This document shows, piece by piece, positions 34,251-41,936 of a stretch of DNA of 64,000 nt (position 1 is the stretch's first letter; every line of letters starts with the position of its first letter). The position numbers were made by a program, and so were the translations under genes. Source of the stretch: Verrucomicrobiia bacterium (GTDB lineage: Bacteria; Verrucomicrobiota; Verrucomicrobiia; Limisphaerales; JADLHS01); contig JAHCLO010000006.1 in assembly GCA_026125285.1 (NCBI GenBank), positions 124,001 through 188,000 of the forward strand. Reading direction: 5' to 3'. The notes beneath the pieces were generated by a model that saw only the letters and a list, made by a program, of their open reading frames with translations, searched no databases and was not told the origin of the DNA.

Positions 34251-37200
34251 TTAGAGAGGGTGTTCCATTGGTTCGGGTTCTGGCACTGTGGTGGCTGGCA
34301 ACGAACTGCGCCCCGCCATCCAGGTGTAAAGCACCGGCACGAGGAACAGGGCCACGAACACATTGAGCAGCAATCCACCAATGGCTGCTGCCGCCATCGG
34401 ACGAAGCAGTTCGCCGCCTTCCTCCAGCGCGAATGCCAGTGGCGCGAAACCGAGCACGGCGGGCAGCACCGTCATCAGACGCGGACGCAACCGGCTCAGA
34501 CCCGCGCCGAGGGTGGCTTCAAAAAGCGGTTTGCCGGCGGCGCGCTGGTGTTCGGCGGTTTCGATGAGCAGCACGCCGTCAATCACGTTGGCTGCCAGCA
34601 CGATCATCGCGGCGATGATGACGGTCGCGCCGAAGGGCTGACCGGCGATCCACAGGCCATAACCCATGCCGGTGAGGCAGAAGGGCGCGGCAATCAAGAT
34701 GACGAGCGGCAAGCGCAGGCTGTTGAATTGCGCCGCGAGCACGATGAACGAGAAGAACACCGCCAGCCCGAGAATACTTTTCACCACGCCCTGCATCTCG
34801 GCCATCTGCCGGGCCTTGCCGCCGATGGTGTAATTGTAGCCCAGCGGCCACGCTGCTTCGGCGAGCGCCGCGCGCGTGGCGGTTTGCGCGGTCGCAAGGT
34901 CCACGTTCTGCGAATCGCATCGCACGATGACCTGCTTGATCTGATTCTGCCGCACAATCTCGACCGGGCCGGTCGCGGAGCGCACATTCGCGACTTCGCG
35001 CAACCGCACGTGGTCGCCCGCCGGAGTGGTCAGGACGAGGTTTTCGACATCGGAACGCGAACGCAGGCTGCGTTCGGGCACGAGGACGCGCAGGTCGTAG
35101 AGTTCGCTGGCCTCGCGGTAGCGGGTGGGCACGTCACCGCCGATGTAACCGCGCAACGAGCCGGCGATGGCGGCCACGGTCAGTCCGTGTTCAGCCGCGC
35201 GCGTGCGGTCAATCTCCACCTGCCACTCGGGCTTCGAGTAATCGAGTGAGACGTAAATGTTTGCCAGTTCGGGGCGTTGGCGGAGACGCGCGGCGATGTC
35301 GTTGGCCAGTGTGAACAGCGTGTCAATTTCCGAGCCGTTGATTTCCACCTCGATCTCCGCCTGACCGAGCGTGCGGATGCCGCGCATCTTGGCCTGATAG
35401 ACGGCGAGGATCGCTCCGGGCGCGTGGACCTTGGCGACCTTCTTGCGTAGCTCCGCGATGTAGTCGGTGGTAGAGATGTCACGCTCGCCGGGCGGCACGA
35501 GTTCGATGTCCACCTCGCCTTCGTTGCCGATCTTGTTCGTGTAAAGTCCGCGCACCGCGCCCCCGATGAGGGTGAACACGCTGCGCACCCGCTTGTCGCC
35601 GCGCACCAGCGCCTCGATCTGCGCGGTGATGGCGTCCATGCGTTCCAGCGCCGCACCTGCCGGCATGCGCACCTTGACCACGATGCGGCCATCGTCCACG
35701 GCGGGGAAAAACTCCGCACCCGCCTTCTTGAACAGCACCACGCCCAAAGCCGCGACGGCGACAAACACAATCAGTGCAATCACCCGGGCGTTCAACGCGC
35801 GGCGCAGCAGCCAGCCGTAGCCGGCCTGCAATCGGCGATTGAGCCGCTCGCTCCAGGAATGTTCGTTGTGTTCGCCGCGCAGCAGCGTCGAACCGAGCAT
35901 CGGCGTGAGCGTGATTGCGCCCAGCCCCGCGATGACCATCAGGCCGAGCACCACGAGCACGAGTTCGCGGAACAGCAATGTGATCATGCCGGGCACGAGC
36001 AGGAACGGCGCGAACAGCGCGATGAAGGTGATCGTCGCGGCGAGGATCGCCCCGCCAACTTCGCGCGTGCCCGCTTCGGCCACAGTCGCGCGCGAGTCAC
36101 CTTTTCGCAGGCTGCGCAGGCGGGTGATGTTTTCCACCACGATGATCGAAGCGTCAGGCAGGACGCCGATGGCAACGACGAGTCCGCCGAGCGAGAAGAT
36201 GTTCAGCGAAAATCCCGCCAGCCGCATGACGAAGAAATTGACGAGCAACGCGAACGGCAGGGCGATGCCGATTATGAGCACCTGGCGCGGACTGCCGAGG
36301 AACAAGAACAGCACGAGAATCACCAGCGCCAGCGCTTCGAGCGCCGTGTTGCGCACGCCCTTCATCGAATCAACAATGTAGTCGGCCTGGTTTTCCAGCA
36401 GCTTGTGGGACAAACCGGCGGGGAAGGCGGGCGCAAGTTCGGTGAGGCGGCGCTCGACGTTGCGCACGGTGACGACGGTGTTGGCGTCGGCCTGCTTGAT
36501 GATGTTGGCCTTCACGGCGGGACGGCCATCCAACCGGGTGAGGAGGCGCACTTCCTCATGGGAATCCTCGACGGTCGCCACGTCGGCCACCCGGATACGC
36601 GCGCCACTTTCGCCACGCACCAGCACGATCTGGCGGATGGTTTCAAGATCGGTGAATTCGCCCAGCGTGCGGACGATGGTTTCGCGGTTCGGCCCGGTGA
36701 CGCGTCCGCCGAGGCGTTGCACGTTTTCCTCGCGCAACCGCCGCTCGACGAGTTCGAGGCTGAGGCCGTGTTTCTCCAGCTTGCCGCCGTCCACGAGGAT
36801 GCGGATTTCGCGTTCGAGTCCGCCCGCCACATCCACCGCCGCCACACCGCCGGCGGCGAGCAGACGATCCGTGAGCCAGTTGTCCACCCAGGTGCGGAGT
36901 TGCGTGAGGTCCATGCGGTCGGACTCGAAGGCGACCTGCACGATGGGGAGTTGCGACGGGTCGGCCTTGATGATGACCGGCGGATCAATGTCGGGCGGCA
37001 GATCCTTTTGCGAACGGGCGAACGCGGCGAGCGTGTCCTGATACGCCACGTCCACGTCCACGCCGTAGCGGTAATTCACGTCGAGTTGATAAAGCCCTTC
37101 GAGCGCGCTGGACGTGAGATAATCGAGGCCGTCCACGGAAGCGACCTGGCGCTCGATGGGGTCGGCGAGTTTGCGGTCAATGTCCTCGGGCGTCGCGCCG

Positions 37201-37349
37201 GGCCAGACGATGGAGAGCTTGATGAGCGGATACTTGACCGACGGCAGAAAATCCACCGGCAACGTGCCGATGTTGAGCGCGCCGAAGATTGCCAGTCCGA
37301 GCGCGACAATGGCGGTGGAAATCCGGCGGGTGATGGCGGTGCGAATCAT
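34251..37349 (-). CDS. RND efflux pump inner-membrane subunit
   Basis: The 1032-aa protein has 12 transmembrane segments and two periplasmic loops of the AcrB/MexB type (PVDFLPSVKYPLIKLSIVWPGATPEDID). In TM4 the usual VDDA pair is LPDAS (VLPDASIIVVENITR), keeping one Asp, and TM10 has VIDGVLLIE. It would export a hydrophobic or metalloid substrate by proton antiport, with the adaptor and TolC genes just upstream (4-base overlap with the adaptor). Substrate cannot be read; the arsenic island suggests an arsenical. Confidence 0.9.
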   Translation of the reverse strand: MIRTAITRRISTAIVALGLAIFGALNIGTLPVDFLPSVKYPLIKLSIVWPGATPEDIDRKLADPIERQVASVDGLDYLTSSALEGLYQLDVNYRYGVDVDVAYQDTLAAFARSQKDLPPDIDPPVIIKADPSQLPIVQVAFESDRMDLTQLRTWVDNWLTDRLLAAGGVAAVDVAGGLEREIRILVDGGKLEKHGLSLELVERRLREENVQRLGGRVTGPNRETIVRTLGEFTDLETIRQIVLVRGESGARIRVADVATVEDSHEEVRLLTRLDGRPAVKANIIKQADANTVVTVRNVERRLTELAPAFPAGLSHKLLENQADYIVDSMKGVRNTALEALALVILVLFLFLGSPRQVLIIGIALPFALLVNFFVMRLAGFSLNIFSLGGLVVAIGVLPDASIIVVENITRLRSLRKGDSRATVAEAGTREVGGAILAATITFIALFAPFLLVPGMITLLFRELVLVVLGLMVIAGLGAITLTPMLGSTLLRGEHNEHSWSERLNRRLQAGYGWLLRRALNARVIALIVFVAVAALGVVLFKKAGAEFFPAVDDGRIVVKVRMPAGAALERMDAITAQIEALVRGDKRVRSVFTLIGGAVRGLYTNKIGNEGEVDIELVPPGERDISTTDYIAELRKKVAKVHAPGAILAVYQAKMRGIRTLGQAEIEVEINGSEIDTLFTLANDIAARLRQRPELANIYVSLDYSKPEWQVEIDRTRAAEHGLTVAAIAGSLRGYIGGDVPTRYREASELYDLRVLVPERSLRSRSDVENLVLTTPAGDHVRLREVANVRSATGPVEIVRQNQIKQVIVRCDSQNVDLATAQTATRAALAEAAWPLGYNYTIGGKARQMAEMQGVVKSILGLAVFFSFIVLAAQFNSLRLPLVILIAAPFCLTGMGYGLWIAGQPFGATVIIAAMIVLAANVIDGVLLIETAEHQRAAGKPLFEATLGAGLSRLRPRLMTVLPAVLGFAPLAFALEEGGELLRPMAAAAIGGLLLNVFVALFLVPVLYTWMAGRSSLPATTVPEPEPMEHPL

Positions 37350-38611
37350 GGCTTCGCTGCTTTCGCGGCGGGCTTGTCACCTTCGGGTTTTGCTGCGGGC
37401 TTGCCGCCTTCGAGGCGCACGGTCGTGCCGTCTTTCACGCGCTCAATGCCGCCAACAATCACACGGTCGCCGACCTTCAGGCCGGTGCGAATCCACACGC
37501 GGCCATCCTGCTCGAAACCGGTTTCGACCGGGCGGCGTGCGGCCTTGTCGTCCGCAAGCGCGAAGACGAATGGCTTAACCCCTTCGCCAAGCACGGCTTC
37601 GACCGGGACGGTCAGCGCCGAAGGTTGCTCCTCCAGCACGGCGCGGATGCGGGCAAACATGCCGGGCGAAAAAGTCGCGTCCTTGGGCAGCGCCGCTTCG
37701 AATGAGCGCGTGCGCAGCCGGCGATCCAGTTCCGGATAGGCTCGGATGATTTCGAGCGTGAAGGCGCGGCCCGGCAGTGCGTCGAATGTCACTTGCACGC
37801 GACCGCCCACCGCCAAGGCGAAGGCATGGTCTTCCGGCACGGCGAAACGCAGGACGAGACTGGCGGGATCATAGAGGTCCACAAGCGGCGTGCGCGGAGC
37901 GACGTAATTGCCATCAGCCACGCGGACGCGCGAAACGACGCCAGCCCACGGCGCGCGGATGGAGTAATCGTCAGCGGCTTGTTCCGCCTGGGCAAGCGCG
38001 GCCCGGGCGCGTTCCAAGGCGGCGCGGGCGGTGTCGAGTTGATCGCCCGCGATGGCCTTCTCCTTGACCAGTGCCTCGATGCGGCGGAATTCCTGTTCCT
38101 GCCGGCGCAATTCCTCGCGGGCGGAAGCCTGGGCGGCTTCGGCGGAAAGCTGCCGGCCAATGCTGAGCAACTCCTGGCCTGCCGTGACCCGGTCGCCTTC
38201 GCGCACACGGCAGCCGAGCACCGGCCCTTCGGCGGGTGACGCCAGCCCGGCGACGGTCGTCGGCTCGATCGTTCCGGTGACGGTGAGCAGGCGGACAAAG
38301 TGGCGATTGGTCACGGCCTCGACGGTCACAGCGGCAGGCGGTGGCGTGGGTTTGCTGGGAGCGGTCTTGCCGCAGCCGGTGAGGACGAGCGCAAGCAGCG
38401 CTAAACCCGAAATCCGAAATCCGAAGGCCGAAAGAAATCCGAAGCTCGAAGGCCGAAGATCGGCGGCGGCAATGGTGATGGACTCTTGATGCACGGGAGA
38501 CAGTTCCGGATCCGGGTTTCGGAATTCGGGCTTATTTCGGGCCTCGGGAATTCGGTCTTCGGATTTCCGACCGGGTCTGATTTGGATGACTTGGTGGCGA
38601 ATGTTGTTCAT
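37346..38611 (-). CDS. RND periplasmic adaptor, odd repeat-derived N-terminus
   Basis: From about residue 75 this is a normal membrane-fusion protein: lipobox LALLALVLTGC, barrel-sandwich half GPVLGCRVREGDRVTAGQ, a helical hairpin (EAAQASAREELRRQEQEF) and SIRAPWAGVVSRVRVADGNY. The first 60 residues (IPEARNKPEFRNPDPELS, SFGFLSAFGFRIS) are not adaptor-like and come from degenerate TTCGGATTT-type repeats. The lipoprotein signal is thus buried inside the frame. The ATG at 38611 overlaps the TolC stop; the real start may be a rare codon nearer the lipobox. It overlaps the pump gene by 4 bases. Confidence 0.82.
   Translation of the reverse strand: MNNIRHQVIQIRPGRKSEDRIPEARNKPEFRNPDPELSPVHQESITIAAADLRPSSFGFLSAFGFRISGLALLALVLTGCGKTAPSKPTPPPAAVTVEAVTNRHFVRLLTVTGTIEPTTVAGLASPAEGPVLGCRVREGDRVTAGQELLSIGRQLSAEAAQASAREELRRQEQEFRRIEALVKEKAIAGDQLDTARAALERARAALAQAEQAADDYSIRAPWAGVVSRVRVADGNYVAPRTPLVDLYDPASLVLRFAVPEDHAFALAVGGRVQVTFDALPGRAFTLEIIRAYPELDRRLRTRSFEAALPKDATFSPGMFARIRAVLEEQPSALTVPVEAVLGEGVKPFVFALADDKAARRPVETGFEQDGRVWIRTGLKVGDRVIVGGIERVKDGTTVRLEGGKPAAKPEGDKPAAKAAKP
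38401..38580. repeat. Degenerate CGGATTTCGG-type repeats inside the adaptor gene
   Basis: Two runs, 38401-38466 (CCGAAATCCGAAATCCGAAG core) and 38504-38580 (TCGGAATTCGG, CGGTCTTCGGATTTCCG), repeat one short unit imperfectly. Such runs are dispersed in Pedosphaera-type genomes as I recall. Here they are translated as SFGFLSAFGFRIS. Confidence 0.7.
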
Positions 38612-39993
38612 GGCTTGGAGGGCGAATCGTTGACTGCGCCGGCGACTGGATCAGCGCGAAGCACCGGTAACGCAGCGACGCTGGTGAAGACATGGCCCGC
38701 CGCAAAATCGCGGGCAGCCAGCGAAATGGAATGGTCGGCCAGCGCACGGGCGCGGAGCGATTCGGATTCGACAGCGGCGGACTGCGCGTCGAGGACATCG
38801 GTGATCGTGCCCTGACCGAGTTCGTATTTGCGTTGTTCGATGCGCAGACTTTCCTGCGCCTGCTCGACCGCGAGTCGCGAGGCTTCGATCCGCGCGGCGG
38901 CGGCGCGGACACCGGCTTCGGCGTTGGCGAGTTCGAGACGCCGCTGCAACGTCGTTTCCGCGACGGCTTCCTCGCGGACACGCTGGTTCGCCCGAGCTTC
39001 GCTCACGCGGGATTTGGTGCGACCAAAATCCCAGATGTTCCACGTCAGGGCGACGCCGGCGAACCCCATATCGTAATCCTCGCCGCTGTGGAAATCGGCG
39101 CGCGGACCGTAGGTGGCAACACCCTCCACCGTGGGCCAATAACCGGAACGCGACGCGCGGACCTGTTGCGCGGCGGAAGCAGATCGAGCCAGCGCCGCGG
39201 CTTCGTCGGCCCGCAGCTCGCGACTGGTGATCATGTCAACCGAGGCTGCGGGAGGCGTGCTCAAGTTGTCGGCGAGTTCCCACGCGACGGAAGGTTCACG
39301 GCCCATGAGCACCGCGAGTGTGGCCTGGACGATTTCAAGCCGGTTGCGCGCTTCGATGGCGCTCTGCTCCACGCGCGCGAGACGAACCGACACGCGCAGC
39401 CGGTCCACTTCGGCAGCCTTTTGTTGCCGAAGCAACGCGTCAATCTGTTCCACTTGCGCGGTGAGCGTGGCGCGGGATTGATCCAGCGAACGAATGACGG
39501 CGCGCAACGCGAGCGCGTCCTCGTAAAGGGTCACCACCCGCACGGCCAGCGCCTGACGGGCAAACGCCACATCGCCCGAAGCGGCCTCCGCCAGCAGACG
39601 CGAAGCGCTTTGTTCGGCGGCAAGCCGCCCACCCGCATAAAGGGGAAGCGCGATGCCCGCCATCGCCTGCCACGTATCCCGGGTGAAGATGCCGGGCTGG
39701 TTGTTCTCGGTGGCGGGTTGCAGGCGATAGGGATCGCTGGTGTGTTGCGCACTGCCGGCGGCGAACAGTCTCGGCAAACGCGCGGCGGTGCTGCCCTTGG
39801 CCCGCGCGCCGGCGGCGTCGCTCTCGCCGGAACGGGCCAGCAGCGTGTGATTGGCGGAGAGGCTTTCGCGCAAACAATCGGTGAGCGTCAGCGCGTTTGT
39901 GGTTTCCGCGCCGAGCGAGCCACCTTCCAGCACGAAAGCCAGGACCAGGACTGCCGATGCGCCGGTGATTGGACGAGGTAGTTTTGCGCTCAT
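38608..39993 (-). CDS. TolC-family outer-membrane efflux protein
   Basis: The 461-aa protein starts at MSAKLPRPITGASAVLVLAF (signal) and has two TolC-like repeats: long helices (EARNRLEIVQATLAVLMGREP, ESLRIEQRKYELGQGTITDVLDAQ) and beta strands for the outer-membrane barrel. It should complete the pump with the adaptor and RND protein; the three genes overlap by 4 bases each. Start 39993 overlaps the ccdA-type stop at 39990 as ATGA. Confidence 0.88.
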   Translation of the reverse strand: MSAKLPRPITGASAVLVLAFVLEGGSLGAETTNALTLTDCLRESLSANHTLLARSGESDAAGARAKGSTAARLPRLFAAGSAQHTSDPYRLQPATENNQPGIFTRDTWQAMAGIALPLYAGGRLAAEQSASRLLAEAASGDVAFARQALAVRVVTLYEDALALRAVIRSLDQSRATLTAQVEQIDALLRQQKAAEVDRLRVSVRLARVEQSAIEARNRLEIVQATLAVLMGREPSVAWELADNLSTPPAASVDMITSRELRADEAAALARSASAAQQVRASRSGYWPTVEGVATYGPRADFHSGEDYDMGFAGVALTWNIWDFGRTKSRVSEARANQRVREEAVAETTLQRRLELANAEAGVRAAAARIEASRLAVEQAQESLRIEQRKYELGQGTITDVLDAQSAAVESESLRARALADHSISLAARDFAAGHVFTSVAALPVLRADPVAGAVNDSPSKP

Positions 39994-40688
39994 GGTGCAG
40001 TGTAGATGAGCCAAATGCCGCCAAGCATGACGAGAATGCCGCAGACGATTTTGAGCACGCCCAGGCCTTTCGATTGCTCATTCCATTTCAGCCAGCGTTC
40101 AACCAGTTCCGTGGACGTGCCCGCGGCGACAATCACCCCGCAATGGCCCAGGCCGTAGGCCAACAGCAAACCGGCCGCATAGAACGGAGCTTCGCCGCCC
40201 AGCTTGAAGGTCACCGCCAGCATCGGGGCCATGTAGGCAAAAGTGCATGGGCCGAGGGCGATGCCGAACACCAGGCCAAGAATGAACGCCGCCAGCAGGC
40301 CCTTGCGTTTCATCCCCACCGGCCCGGCACCAGAGAAGTTCAACGGAATCACGCCGACCAGATGCAATCCCACCACGAAGAAGATGAGTGCGACGAAGTA
40401 ATTGCCGTAGCGCCCCACGTCGCCCATCATTCGCCCCGCCGCCGCCGTGATCGCGCCAATGGCGGCGATAGTGATGAGGATGCCCACCGAAAACAGGGTT
40501 GAAGTCCAAAATGCACGTCGGGTCGTCACTTGCCCCTGCTCGCTGATGAATCCGACAATGAGCGGAATGCTCGCCAGGTGGCAGGGACTGAGAACGATGC
40601 TCAGAATGCCCCATACGAACGATGCGCCCAGCGCGATGGCGGGTGCGCCTTCGACCGCGTGACTCAGGTTGGTAAAAAGTTGTTCCAT
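39990..40688 (-). CDS. ccdA: CcdA-type cytochrome c biogenesis / thiol transporter
   Basis: The 232-aa membrane protein has six hydrophobic segments and the two CcdA Cys-Pro motifs, LSPCHLASIPLI and LGPCTFAYMAP. It passes reducing power from cytoplasmic thioredoxin to periplasmic thiol proteins. In this cluster its plausible partner is the anchored thioredoxin at 44520-45032, and the clients may be the octaheme cytochrome (haem attachment needs reduced Cys) or arsenical chemistry. Confidence 0.88.
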   Translation of the reverse strand: MEQLFTNLSHAVEGAPAIALGASFVWGILSIVLSPCHLASIPLIVGFISEQGQVTTRRAFWTSTLFSVGILITIAAIGAITAAAGRMMGDVGRYGNYFVALIFFVVGLHLVGVIPLNFSGAGPVGMKRKGLLAAFILGLVFGIALGPCTFAYMAPMLAVTFKLGGEAPFYAAGLLLAYGLGHCGVIVAAGTSTELVERWLKWNEQSKGLGVLKIVCGILVMLGGIWLIYTAP

Positions 40689-40727
40689 GACGATGCTCTT
40701 GATCTGTTTCCGTTGCAGCGCAGCCGG

Positions 40728-41234
40728 CTAATGACAGCAACACGCTCCTCCGGCTGCGGATGGTGGTTGGTGGTCGCCAGTGGACTCACGGATGACTCGC
40801 TGGACATTGCCGAGACAACATGAGCCTTGCGGATTGGTGTGCTCGCAATTGTCCAGTCCCTGGGCGCACTTGGCCTTGATGTCAGTCGTGATGCGGGACG
40901 TTCCTGCTTCCCTGACTTCCTGCTGAATAGCCGCCACCGTGTGTTGGAAACAATAACAGACCAGGCGCTCTGGTTCAGTTCGCTTCTGGAAGATCGGCAC
41001 GCGCACTTCCGCGCAGACAACCCGGTCGCCAGTAGCAGAATGGAAATACGCCACATCGCAGGTCGGCGTGGCGCAAAACAAGAACCCGTCCACTGACTTG
41101 AAGCGGAGTCGGGTTTCCGGGCACAGCAATGTTTCCAGTGTCATAGCGGAAACCCGGCGACCTTGCTGACCACAGGACGGGCAGTGTGGCATTCTTGGCG
41201 CAGAGTGACTCAGGGTGGAAGGTAGCTGTTCCAT
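40728..41234 (-). CDS. CopZ-like protein with zinc and BFD [2Fe-2S] domains
   Basis: The 168-aa protein has an N-terminal zinc-site region (HCPSCGQQG, FCATPTCDVAYF) and a C-terminal BFD-like [2Fe-2S] domain (RLVCYCFQHTVAAIQQEV, DIKAKCAQGLDNCE). This is the layout of the Archaeoglobus CopZ copper chaperone, which lacks the HMA domain seen in some homologues; here the HMA domain is also absent. A Cys/His-rich tail (QGSCCLG, GGACCCH) follows. It may carry electrons or metals between ArsF and CcdA neighbours. Confidence 0.82.
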   Translation of the reverse strand: MEQLPSTLSHSAPRMPHCPSCGQQGRRVSAMTLETLLCPETRLRFKSVDGFLFCATPTCDVAYFHSATGDRVVCAEVRVPIFQKRTEPERLVCYCFQHTVAAIQQEVREAGTSRITTDIKAKCAQGLDNCEHTNPQGSCCLGNVQRVIRESTGDHQPPSAAGGACCCH

Positions 41235-41237
41235 AGA

Positions 41238-41816
41238 TCAGTGATTATTCAGAGCGGCAGGCAACCCGGACGGGTCTGTGCCAGCCGGCTGCTTGGCCCC
41301 ATTCAGGAAGTGTCGCACTTCGGTTTCCACATACGCGTTGAGATTGATCGGCTCATGGACCAGTTGCCAAGTGTCAGCGAGCAGCTTCCAGTTCTCCTCC
41401 TTGCCTTCCCTTTGCTTGACCAGCACCAGCGATGGACATGGGAGCTTGTAGTCGGTCAGGAAATGGGCGTTCTCCGGCAACTCATAGTTTACCGACGTGA
41501 ACACCAACCGGTTCGTGGCGAGTTCAGCGGTGAACTCCTGCTCGACCACCATCTTTGCGAGCTTCTCGATCAGCAAACACGTTTCGCAGCGGACCGTGCC
41601 GTGGAAGTAATACGCGATGACTTGGTGATCGCCCGCGTTGGTGGCTGTTTGGTTTGTGGCGGCAGAGACCGGCTTCGCGTCCAGCGCGGCCATGAGCGGA
41701 CAGCACGCCCCGCCATTCTGGGCGCGACCTGGATTTGGCCTTTGTTGCACCGATGACAGCACCGCGACCGCTACCAGGACCGCGAGCACGAAGATGATTT
41801 GGGTGCGTGGCTTCAT
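41238..41816 (-). CDS. ArsF-family thioredoxin-like protein
   Basis: The 192-aa protein has an N-terminal membrane anchor (MKPRTQIIFVLAVLVAVAVLS), a Cys-rich AQNGGACCPLMAA stretch and the ArsF-family signature IAYYFHGTVRCETCLLIEK (thioredoxin-like, RCxTC). The C-terminal half has LPCPSLVLVKQREG. Database names link the family with nitrophenyl nitroreductase subunits, but its role in arsenic islands is not settled. Three bases upstream of the CopZ-like gene, so probably coupled. Confidence 0.85.
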   Translation of the reverse strand: MKPRTQIIFVLAVLVAVAVLSSVQQRPNPGRAQNGGACCPLMAALDAKPVSAATNQTATNAGDHQVIAYYFHGTVRCETCLLIEKLAKMVVEQEFTAELATNRLVFTSVNYELPENAHFLTDYKLPCPSLVLVKQREGKEENWKLLADTWQLVHEPINLNAYVETEVRHFLNGAKQPAGTDPSGLPAALNNH

Positions 41817-41820
41817 TGGT

Positions 41821-41895
41821 TTAGAAGGCGATGGTCATTTGCGCGAACGCCCAGTTCGCGTCGCTGTCGTTGCGCGGTGTGTTCTGGACAGCACA
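41821..41895 (-). pseudogene. Possible outer-membrane barrel remnant (C-terminal end)
   Basis: Between the cytochrome and ArsF genes, a minus-strand frame ends RNDSDANWAFAQMTIAF and stops at 41821. Alternating hydrophobic residues and a final Phe are the usual sorting signal of outer-membrane barrels. No start or larger frame remains, so this may be the last trace of a porin that once sat beside the cytochrome. The evidence is thin. Confidence 0.3.
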
Positions 41896-41936
41896 CTCCA
41901 ATGGCATTCGGCCCGTTGCATTGTCACACCGTTCGT

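Noticed and set aside
35859..37739. 626-codon plus-strand open frame
   Set aside because: Antisense shadow of the RND pump gene in GC-rich DNA; composition is typical of a shadow.
38401..38580. A CRISPR array or satellite in the CGGATTTCGG repeats
   Set aside because: Units are about 10 bases, irregular and without spacers; they are dispersed low-complexity repeats.
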